From NCBI GenBank assembly GCA_040877415.1, contig JBBDNV010000097.1, positions 1 through 23,190 on the forward strand: a stretch of 23,190 nt of DNA. The letters are read 5' to 3'. Below, piece by piece: positions 14,349 through 20,912 of this stretch. The stretch's first letter is position 1; each line of letters opens with the position of its first letter. A program made the translations under genes and the position numbers. Source of the stretch: JBBDNV01 sp040877415. GTDB lineage: Bacteria > Planctomycetota > Planctomycetia > Pirellulales > PALSA-1355. The notes under the pieces were generated by a model. That model was not told the DNA's origin, did no database searches, and was given only the letters and a program-made list of their open reading frames with translations.

Positions 14349-16076
14349 CTCGTCGGCGGCCGAGTTGTTGCGCTGTGCCTTGAGCGCTCCGTAGCCGTCG
14401 CTCTGGATCGCGCCGTCGGCCACGAACTTCCACGGCTGGGCCAGCACGCCGCCGCTGACGCCGACGATCAAGTGCTTTCCGTTCACCAGCCGGTGGTTGA
14501 TGACGCTTTCCACGCTTTGGGGCACTCTCCCCAGCGCCACCTCGTACCGCGCCGGGTCGCCAAAACACGTCATGTGCCAGTTGACGCGCTCGGCGAGCTT
14601 CTCGCTCTCGACCAGCGCCGCAACCAGCGCCAGGTCGAAAATATTCTGCAGATCGGCATAGACGGGATATTTTTCGCCCAGCGCGGCGAAATGCTGGGTA
14701 AACAGATTGGCAAACTCCTGGTTCGTTGGTTCCGACTTGCCGGTGTGCACGCGCTGGCCCAGGGCGGTCAAGAATTCGTTCTCGCTGAGCACTTGCGCGC
14801 CGGGCCCGGGGATTTCGAACGCGTCGCGCTCGGGCGTGGCGCGCACGACGCCGTATTTGAGCGTGAACCACCAGCGCAGCACGTCCAGGGGCGGCGGAGC
14901 CTGACCGCGCGGAAGGTGAATCAGATCCAGATAGCTCGGCACGTTCACCGTCCCCGGCTCCAGCCCCATGCCCACGAGTTTCATGCGGTAGTCGGCCTCG
15001 ATCAGAACTCTCGCCACGCGCGTGCGCGGGTCGATCCCCTCGACCGAAACGGTTTGCCGGCCCATCGAGTCGCGCAGCTTCGAGAGCCACCCGGACCGCT
15101 GTCCGGGGCGGAGCGGAGTGGCGCTCGACTGCTCGGCGAATTGTTTGGTGCGGGCCAGTCCCTCTTGCGTCGGGTTGATCGAGCATCCGAACGTCGCGCC
15201 GGGCGTAGCCGTCAAATAGCGAAACAAAACGACCAGGTCGTCCAACTGCACGACAGGCCGTCCGGTGATGCGGCTCACGCGCCGGCCTTCGTCGTCGGTG
15301 CGCCACGGACCCGCGGGGCCGGCCAACACGAGGTCCTGCGTTTCGGGATAGACCAGCACGTACTTGATTTTTTCCAGGCCGGCGAGGTTCATCATTTCGT
15401 CGTTGGGCTTGCGGCCGGCCGCCAGGCATAATTGCACGTGCTTTTCCAGCCGCGAGAGCGACACTTTGCGCATCGCCGAGACGAGCCGCGAATCGGTGTT
15501 TTCGCCGGCCCGAATCGCCGCCAGCCGGGCCACGGCCAGCCCGTTCGACTGCTTGGGCGCAAGCGCGCGTTTGAGCACGCCGCCGGCGTCGACGTACACG
15601 CCGTTTTGATACGGTGAGATGCTCCCCGGCCCACCGACTTCGTCCCAACTCGGGGGCTTGACGGTGGTCGTGATCAAATCGATCAACGAGTCGAAATCGG
15701 CCTGGGTGCCGCCGGCAGCGCCGGACGGGGGAATGATTTGCCGCGTGCTATCGATCGCGGCGCTACGCCTGCGATCGTCGGCCAGCGACGCCAGAGTGGT
15801 AAACGCCGCGTCGCGATCCCCGGCTTGCGCCTGGGCCGCGGCCAACTGGGCAAGCCAGTCGTCGCGCTCGGCGGCAAGAGGGAGCCCCTTGGCCGCAGCC
15901 AGTGCCGGCGCGAATTCGCCGGCCGCAAGCTGCTCCTGGAAAAGCTCGGGCGAGGGCGGCTCGGCCGCGGTTGCCAGGCACCCGACGGCGACACTGGCCG
16001 CGGCGACCGCTGCCAGAACAACCGAACAAGCGCGGCGCGGGATGTCGGCTGGCCGGGGGGTCGACGGCGCTCGCAT
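14319..16076 (-). CDS. Exported DUF1598-like planctomycete protein
   Basis: This gene encodes 585 residues. ATG 16076 is fixed by GGGAG about 8 bases upstream and by a signal peptide (RRACSVVLAAVAAASVAVGC, then ATAAEPP); the VAVGC could also act as a lipobox. After the signal come helical segments with TPR-like spacing (LFQEQLAAGEFAPALAAAKG; DDWLAQLAAAQAQAGDRDA). The large middle part contains NGVYVDAGGVLKR, VSLSRLEKHVQLCLAAG, LEKIKYVLVYPETQDLVLAG, PVVQLDDLVVLFRYL and GCSINPTQEGL, a pattern I associate with DUF1598 proteins, found mainly in planctomycetes. The domain name is from memory and moderately sure. It ends in DAWWWD, the last ten codons lying inside the 3' end of the convergent gene. 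Function unknown; extracytoplasmic. Confidence 0.85.
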   Translation of the reverse strand: MRAPSTPRPADIPRRACSVVLAAVAAASVAVGCLATAAEPPSPELFQEQLAAGEFAPALAAAKGLPLAAERDDWLAQLAAAQAQAGDRDAAFTTLASLADDRRRSAAIDSTRQIIPPSGAAGGTQADFDSLIDLITTTVKPPSWDEVGGPGSISPYQNGVYVDAGGVLKRALAPKQSNGLAVARLAAIRAGENTDSRLVSAMRKVSLSRLEKHVQLCLAAGRKPNDEMMNLAGLEKIKYVLVYPETQDLVLAGPAGPWRTDDEGRRVSRITGRPVVQLDDLVVLFRYLTATPGATFGCSINPTQEGLARTKQFAEQSSATPLRPGQRSGWLSKLRDSMGRQTVSVEGIDPRTRVARVLIEADYRMKLVGMGLEPGTVNVPSYLDLIHLPRGQAPPPLDVLRWWFTLKYGVVRATPERDAFEIPGPGAQVLSENEFLTALGQRVHTGKSEPTNQEFANLFTQHFAALGEKYPVYADLQNIFDLALVAALVESEKLAERVNWHMTCFGDPARYEVALGRVPQSVESVINHRLVNGKHLIVGVSGGVLAQPWKFVADGAIQSDGYGALKAQRNNSAADELPLDAWWWD

Positions 16077-16321
16077 GGTGGATGCTCCCTGTTCCGGCGG
16101 GAAAGACGCGCGAATTGCTCGCCGCCCGTCAAGGTCCCATAAGCGCTCGCAAAAGTCAAGAAAATGGCCGCCCCAACCCACCCCAACCCGCAAAAACCGC
16201 CTATCACGCGAGAGCCGCGGCCACGCGGAAATGACGAGCGCACCCAAGACAAAGGCACGCTCCTTGCCGCCGGAAATCCCGAATCTCGGGCTTTTCATGC
16301 GCCAGGGCCCGCATCGCGCAA

Positions 16322-16358
16322 AAACAAACGGCCCGTCCGAAACGACTCGGACGGGCCG
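16322..16358 (-). terminator. Intrinsic terminator of the Cys-rich gene
   Basis: A perfect 11-bp G+C-rich stem (16329-16339 with 16348-16358) encloses an 8-base loop. On the minus strand it is followed by a U-rich stretch (TTTGTTTT). It lies about 55 bases beyond the stop at 16414 and separates the Cys-rich gene from the DUF1598-like gene. Confidence 0.85.
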
Positions 16359-16413
16359 ATCTGTTTAACTGTCAAGGAGACCGAACTAAGTCTCGCTGGA
16401 CTCGCCGTGGCAC

Positions 16414-16878
16414 TTAGCCACCGCAGCCGCAGCTCGGTTCGCAGGCCGGGGCGCAGCAGACCGGAGCGCAGCAGCGGTTACGATGGCAGCAGCGGTGCCG
16501 GTGGCACTTCTTCCGGCAGCACTTCGGGGCGCAGCAGCAGCTCGGCTCGCAGCCGCAGCTCGGCTCGGCAGCGCAGGCTGGCTCGCAACCACAGCTCGGC
16601 TCGGGAGCGCAGCAGCTCGGCTCGCAGCAGCGCTTGTGGCAGCAGCGGCTGAACAGTTTGCAACGGTGACGGCAGCACTTGGGGGCGCAGCAGCTCGGCT
16701 CGCAGCCGCAGCTCGGCTCGGGAGCGCAGCAGGCGGCCTCGGCGGCGCAGCACGAAGGCTCGGGCGCGCAACACGACGGCTCACAACAGCCGAAGCGGTG
16801 AAAGGCTTCCGCCCGGTCGGCGGAGAGCACAAACAGGCCGGCAAACAGCAGAGCCGGCAACACAAAACGGGATTTCAT
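16414..16878 (-). CDS. Secreted protein with about one third cysteine (EPSC/CCAP repeats)
   Basis: This gene encodes 154 residues from ATG 16878, fixed by AGGAG 8 bases upstream. The signal peptide (MKSRFVLPALLFAGLFVLSA, then DRAEA) is probably cleaved before FHRFGCC. The mature chain of about 129 residues contains 41 Cys (32%), mainly as CC and CGC pairs in units like EPSCCAP, EPSCGC and APKCC, with basic CCHKRCC and HRHRCCHRNRCC blocks. No known fold is recognised. Outside the cytoplasm so many cysteines should form disulfides or bind metal. Classical work described planctomycete cell envelopes as proteinaceous and rich in cystine and proline; a structural role of this protein there is inference. 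The gene is monocistronic, with its own leader and terminator. Confidence 0.88.
   Translation of the reverse strand: MKSRFVLPALLFAGLFVLSADRAEAFHRFGCCEPSCCAPEPSCCAAEAACCAPEPSCGCEPSCCAPKCCRHRCKLFSRCCHKRCCEPSCCAPEPSCGCEPACAAEPSCGCEPSCCCAPKCCRKKCHRHRCCHRNRCCAPVCCAPACEPSCGCGG
16534..16721 (-). repeat. Internal duplication in the Cys-rich gene (35-bp exact direct repeat)
   Basis: The 35 bases at 16534-16568 recur exactly at 16687-16721, encoding the unit PSCGCEPSCC twice. Shorter partial copies lie between. This shows growth of the Cys-rich domain by DNA-level duplication. Confidence 0.85.
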
Positions 16879-17370
16879 GGACGGAACTCCTAAACAGAAA
16901 CTTCGAGGGATTTCACTTCTCCTTCGCCGGCCTCCAGCCAAATGCCTCTGGCGCATCGTTTTGCGTAAATTCAGGCAAGGCTGCGCAGCGATTTGGCTTT
17001 CCTTTTTGGGAAAGCCTCGCTGTTGGTTATCGTCGACCCAAGTTGACTGTCTTAGTTTGTCCACGCATTTCCACTAATCTTCCAAGACGAAGCGCGCGGG
17101 CAAACGGAATCTAGCGGTTTTGCGGCGGTCGGCCGCGAGCCAACTGCCTGCCGCTTGAGGAGTTAAGTGCAAAGTGGCGCCGCAAATCCGCCATGCTCAG
17201 CACAATCGCGCTGGGCCGAAAAAATCGACGCCAGCGATTCACACACCTGCCGCTTGTGCCGCCTCGCGCGGACGCGGCGTGGCATAAAGTTGAAGGGGGC
17301 ACCGCCAGCGCCAAGCGTGCCCCAGACGGACAATCCGCGATGTCGGAACCCTCCGACAGGGAGCAGCGCG
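16879..17370. other. Gene-free divergent region between the Cys-rich gene and the HPt gene
   Basis: About 490 bases. Next to the Cys-rich gene it holds the AGGAG site and, about 115 bases up, a perfect hairpin (16995-17016). I could not settle on a promoter for either gene. The region 17080-17350 keeps open frames upstream of the HPt gene but without family similarity. Confidence 0.55.
16995..17016 (-). other. Perfect 8-bp hairpin upstream of the Cys-rich gene
   Basis: GGCTTTCC (16995-17002) pairs with GGAAAGCC (17009-17016) around a 6-base loop. It lies 117 bases upstream of the start codon, possibly in the leader. No U tract follows on either strand, so it does not look like a terminator; it may be a leader structure or an operator. 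Confidence 0.5.
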
Positions 17371-17703
17371 ATGTCACCAACTCGCACGCAACACTCACCG
17401 ATCCACTCGTCCTTGGCGTCCGATCCCCAACTGGGCGAGATGGTCGAGCAGTTCGTCGCCGAAATGCCCAGCCGCGTGGCGTGGCTGCAAAGGCACCTCG
17501 ACGCAGGGGATTGGGAATCACTGCGCCGAGCGGCGCATCAAATGAAAGGGGCGGCCGGCAGCTATGGCTTCGACCGGTTGACGCCTCACGCGCTGCGGTT
17601 GGAAACGCTGCTGGCCAAGGGCGCGGCGGTCGAAGAGATTACCGCCGCATTCCAGGAGCTGGTCGCGCATTGCCGCCGCATCACCGCCGCGGCCGCCAAG
17701 TAG
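17371..17703 (+). CDS. Stand-alone HPt (histidine phosphotransfer) domain protein
   Basis: This gene encodes 110 residues. ATG 17371 is chosen because AGGGAG lies about 8 bases upstream; the frame is open further up without similarity. The domain fills the protein: MVEQFVAEMPSRVAWLQRHL (helix), DWESLRRAAHQMKGAAGSYGF with the phospho-accepting H56 in the HxxKG motif, then TPHALRLETLLAKG and a last helix VEEITAAFQELVAHCRRITA. HPt proteins pass phosphoryl groups between receiver domains in phosphorelays in the cytoplasm. No histidine kinase or receiver gene is adjacent, so this is an orphan relay protein. Its stop lies 23 bases from the end of the convergent PGK-like gene. Confidence 0.93.
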   Translation: MSPTRTQHSPIHSSLASDPQLGEMVEQFVAEMPSRVAWLQRHLDAGDWESLRRAAHQMKGAAGSYGFDRLTPHALRLETLLAKGAAVEEITAAFQELVAHCRRITAAAAK

Positions 17704-17726
17704 AAGCCCCATTCCCATTCGAGGCC

Positions 17727-19130
17727 CTACGTCCGGCCTTGCCCGCCAGTGGCCGCCATGCTTAACGCAACCAGGTAGGGCACCGGCTCGCTTCCCAGAG
17801 CGTTCAGGACCGTGCCGCCGGCCGTAAACACGTGGGTGACGTCGTCGGGGTGGCCGTATTGGGCGAGCGCCTCGCCCCCTTCGCCCCCGCCGACGTACAC
17901 TTCGACGTTGGCGTCCTTCAGTCGTTTCAATTGGCGCATGAAGCGCTTGGTTCCTTCGGCGAAACGCGGGTCTTCGAATTTGCCGAACACGCCGTTGTAG
18001 AAGGCGGCCGCGGGGCGGCCCTTGTGACTGGCGATAAATTCGCCCACTTTGCGCTCGAACAGCTCGCTCGTTCGCGGCCCGACGTCCAATTGTTGTTCCC
18101 CCGGCCCGATCGTCTGGCTTTCGCGCCCGTCCTCGAGGATGAAATCAACCGGCAGCACGAACTCGATTCCCATTTTGCGCCCTTCGGCAATCATCCGCTT
18201 CGCCTGCTCGATCCGTTTTTCGGGAATGAAGTAGGGTTTGTCGGCATGGCCCGGATCCTCGGCCAGGCCCAGTGAAAACTGTTTGCCGTTCAATTCGGCG
18301 GCGGCCTTTTTGAGCGCCATCGCCAGGGAGCCGGCCGTAAACACCGTCGTCACCAGGCCGCGGCCGATCATCGCTTCCAGGTCGTCGAGCTTGTCGATCT
18401 TCAATCCGCTGAAGACGACCAGCTCCGTGGCCAGGCAGCGCAGCATCGGCCCTTCAAATTCCTGGGCGACGTAAGCGCCCAGCGCCACGCGGTCCATGGC
18501 CGCGGGCACCACGGTCGTCGACGTGTCGAGACTGCCGGCGGAGAGGGCCTCGTTGACGTACACCCGGGCGACTTTTTCAGCCAGTTGGTCGGCGAATTTT
18601 GCCAGCGGCTCGGCCAGCCGGTCCAAATCGTCCGCCCCCGCTTTCCACAGCACGCGTTCGATTTCGTAGCGCCTCGTGTTTTCCAGCACGAGGATGCTGC
18701 CCGGCGCGCTCGCGCGGATCTTTTCGGCGACGCGATCGCGGACCGTGAGCGACGTTTCGTCGAGCCAATCTTCCAAAAGCGGCACGTCGCAATCCACGAG
18801 CTCCCCAATCCGCGCGGCGACTTTCCCCAGCGTCTCATCCGGCTTGCGTCCCTTGTGGCCGAAGATGATTTGCTTCCAACCGCGCTCTCGCCCCAGCGCG
18901 AGCGTCTCTCTCATCGAGCGCAGGCGGATGTCCCCCTCGCCGATCTTTTCGCCGGGCTTAGCGTCGACGTCGCCGCGCACGAGCACGGGCGTTCCGCTGC
19001 CAAGATCCACAAGCGCATCCAGCCTCGGAATCATTTGCAGGTATTCCGGCAACGAACGCTTCGGTCGCCGGCCATCGACGTCCAACAAGACCCGGCACCA
19101 GTTGAGCATGGACTGGGGAGTGACGCTCAT
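17727..19130 (-). CDS. Divergent phosphoglycerate kinase paralogue
   Basis: This gene encodes 467 residues from ATG 19130 (GGGAG about 7 bases upstream), longer than the usual 390-415. The whole PGK outline is present: PVLVRGDVDA (VRVDFNVP), FGHKGRKP (HxGRP), LVLENTRRYE (LENxRF), YVNEAL (YVNDAF), FSGLKIDKLDD (GGAKVSDK), LPVDFILEDG, LDVGPRTSELF, FYNGVFGKFED (WNGPMGVFE), YVGGGEGGEAL (GGGDT) and THVFTAGGTVL (THVSTGGG). R52, H92, R95, R153 and K244 of the active site are kept. The AHR segment that supplies another substrate-binding Arg is replaced by G199-S200-L201, and GGGD is GGGE. An N-terminal extension of about 40 residues precedes the fold. It may be a second, changed PGK rather than the glycolytic enzyme; no other glycolysis gene is near. 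Confidence 0.9.
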   Translation of the reverse strand: MSVTPQSMLNWCRVLLDVDGRRPKRSLPEYLQMIPRLDALVDLGSGTPVLVRGDVDAKPGEKIGEGDIRLRSMRETLALGRERGWKQIIFGHKGRKPDETLGKVAARIGELVDCDVPLLEDWLDETSLTVRDRVAEKIRASAPGSILVLENTRRYEIERVLWKAGADDLDRLAEPLAKFADQLAEKVARVYVNEALSAGSLDTSTTVVPAAMDRVALGAYVAQEFEGPMLRCLATELVVFSGLKIDKLDDLEAMIGRGLVTTVFTAGSLAMALKKAAAELNGKQFSLGLAEDPGHADKPYFIPEKRIEQAKRMIAEGRKMGIEFVLPVDFILEDGRESQTIGPGEQQLDVGPRTSELFERKVGEFIASHKGRPAAAFYNGVFGKFEDPRFAEGTKRFMRQLKRLKDANVEVYVGGGEGGEALAQYGHPDDVTHVFTAGGTVLNALGSEPVPYLVALSMAATGGQGRT

Positions 19131-19194
19131 TGTGGCTCCCCCGAGCGACTGAACTACGAGTTTGGAGTAAAGCTCGCGTGCGCAGATGCGCGGA

Positions 19195-19202
19195 ATTCTA
19201 TA
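19195..19202 (-). promoter_or_regulatory. Weak -10-like element upstream of the PGK-like gene
   Basis: TATAGAAT reads on the minus strand at 19202-19195, about 65 bases before the start codon. No convincing -35 box was found at 15-19 bases. Confidence 0.2.
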
Positions 19203-19309
19203 GAAGCGGGCTCAAAATCGCCACGGTCCCGCTCGTGGGGTCTCTTGGGGAAGGGCGACTTCGCACCATGGCGATGGCCGGGCGCGGGACGGCCGGCAAT
19301 CGTGCGCGA

Positions 19310-20701
19310 TCATTCGGTCGAGCCGGGTTTCCGCGCCACTTCGGGCTGGCTCGCCGGCTGTTCGGCGGCGTCGACCAGCACTTCGGCAACCCGCTCTTGG
19401 TAGGCTTGCTTCTCCTCGTCGAACTTGTCCAGCTCTTCTCGGGCCAGGTTGTCGCCGGCCAGCAATCGCTCGAGCTTGGGGGGCAGCGTTTCGATCAGGT
19501 GCGGATCGTAGCCGACATGGTAATCCTGAATCGTGCCGTCGCGGCCCAGGATGACCATCGTCGGCAGGCCTTCCAGGCGAAACACCCGGTCGGTGATCTG
19601 CTCGGCATCGCGGACGATGGGGACTGTCAGGTTATGCTGCTTGAAGGCCTGTTCGACATTGGCGTTGCTGACCGCCGGATCGTCCTTGTTGACCGCCAGA
19701 AACACGATCCGGTCGTCGTCCTTGTATTTCTGATAGACCTTTTCCAACAGCGGCAGCCCCTCGAAGCACCAACCGCACCAGGTGGCCCACACGTCCATCA
19801 CGACGACTTTGCCGGCCAGCGACTCGCGTCCCACGGCCGTTCCGTCAAGCGCCACAAACGTAAACGCGTCGACCGGTTTGGACAAGGGCTCCGGCGGGGC
19901 GGCCGGCGGCGGCACCACAAATCGCTTCACGAGTTGGATTCCATCGGGCAACTCGACCTCGAACGCCACCGGGTTCACGGGATCGTCGATCCGGGCGCCG
20001 CGAAACTCGGCCCACAACTGAGCCAGCGGAAATCTCTTACGAAGCTCGTCGAGCGGGAATTCGTACTTGACGAGCAGCCCGCTTTCGACCTCGATCCACA
20101 GCACGCCTTTGCCCGCCGGCCCATCGAGCGCGATGCGCCGGCATTTCTTGCCCTGAAACTGGGAATCCGATAGCTGCGCGAGGGTGCAATCGCGCGCGAG
20201 CGTCGCCACAGGATCCTCGCTGACCAACAGCAGAAGTTGCGTCAGGTCGACGCCGAGCTGGCCGTGCATGGCCTGCTCGAGCATCTCGTCGGCATAGAGA
20301 TTGTCCAAGCTCAACTTGTCGGGGCACGACTGCACGAGCACTTGCCCCGGAAGCGATTGCACGATGGCCCGCACGAGCTGGCCGTCGGCAACGCTCATCG
20401 TGTCGAGCGCGTGAACGCGAATCTTGTTGGGGCGCGCAAGCGCCACGGAAAACGGCAGCGATCGGAACTCGCCTTCCGGCGCTCCGTCGACCAGGAAGCG
20501 CAGTTCGCCCGCATCTTGATAGGTGGTGGCGTGCCGGTAGCGGTCGGCCAATTCGGCGAGCCGCTCGCGCGGGCTGGGCTCGCGGTCGGCGGCCTGCGGA
20601 CCGCTCGTGCCGGAGTTTTGCTGGCAGCCCGCGGCCCAGAGCACGAAGATTGCTGTCAGAACGGCTCGTCGAGCGAGCAGATGGGCGACACCGGATTTCA
20701 T
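19310..20701 (-). CDS. Lipoprotein with an N-terminal LolA/DUF2092-like domain and a C-terminal thioredoxin (TlpA-like) domain
   Basis: This gene encodes 463 residues from ATG 20701 (AAGGAAG upstream). The lipoprotein signal ends in WAAGC (C26). The middle part, about residues 45-260, has beta-strand patterns such as GELRFLVDGAPEGEF, PNKIRVHALDTMSVADGQLV and KGVLWIEVESGLLVKYEFPL. These recall the LolA-like/DUF2092 fold that binds lipid-like ligands; the name is tentative. The C-terminal thioredoxin domain, about 275-420, is clear: GKVVVMDVWATWCGWC (redox pair C309/C312), FLAVNKDDP and the cis-proline loop LEGLPTMVIL (P380). It ends in a charged tail. Such TlpA-like proteins reduce or shuffle disulfides outside the cytoplasm. 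The CGWC pair and the nearby Cys-rich protein invite a functional link, which is inference only. Confidence 0.9.
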   Translation of the reverse strand: MKSGVAHLLARRAVLTAIFVLWAAGCQQNSGTSGPQAADREPSPRERLAELADRYRHATTYQDAGELRFLVDGAPEGEFRSLPFSVALARPNKIRVHALDTMSVADGQLVRAIVQSLPGQVLVQSCPDKLSLDNLYADEMLEQAMHGQLGVDLTQLLLLVSEDPVATLARDCTLAQLSDSQFQGKKCRRIALDGPAGKGVLWIEVESGLLVKYEFPLDELRKRFPLAQLWAEFRGARIDDPVNPVAFEVELPDGIQLVKRFVVPPPAAPPEPLSKPVDAFTFVALDGTAVGRESLAGKVVVMDVWATWCGWCFEGLPLLEKVYQKYKDDDRIVFLAVNKDDPAVSNANVEQAFKQHNLTVPIVRDAEQITDRVFRLEGLPTMVILGRDGTIQDYHVGYDPHLIETLPPKLERLLAGDNLAREELDKFDEEKQAYQERVAEVLVDAAEQPASQPEVARKPGSTE

Positions 20702-20816
20702 AAGTCACTTCCTTGCAACTGAGAGACGGTTGTCCGTAGCTTGCCCGCGCGCGGTTCAGCGAGCCGCGCAGGCCAAGATTATTCGCAACTTGGGCCACGG
20801 CGTAAAGCTCGACTTC

Positions 20817-20846
20817 TTGACCGCCCGCGCACGCGGCCCCTATGAT
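20817..20846 (+). promoter_or_regulatory. Candidate sigma-70-type promoter of the LarA-like/YgfZ pair
   Basis: TTGACC (20817-20822), an 18-base spacer and TATGAT (20841-20846) form a good -35/-10 pair. Transcription would start near 20853, about 60 bases before ATG 20913. It is the best plus-strand promoter candidate in the window. Confidence 0.55.
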
Positions 20847-20912
20847 GCCCGGGAGACTGCGACCCGCGGCCCATTTTTTGCCGGCCGAGCCACCTCGCGG
20901 ACGGATTCACCG

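Noticed and set aside
14251..15648. Minus-strand open frame of 465 codons out of frame with the DUF1598-like gene
   Set aside because: No domain, strongly biased to Arg/Gly/Ala; the true frame has a signal peptide, ribosome site and family segments.
17279..17295. Sigma-54-like -24/-12 element (TGGCATAAAGTTGA) upstream of the HPt gene
   Set aside because: The spacing between the GG and GC-type boxes is one base short and the -12 box lacks the C, so it does not fit the consensus, despite a sigma-54 activator in the window.
19130..20173. Plus-strand open frame of 347 codons opposite the thioredoxin lipoprotein
   Set aside because: Antisense shadow of a well-supported gene; no recognisable features.
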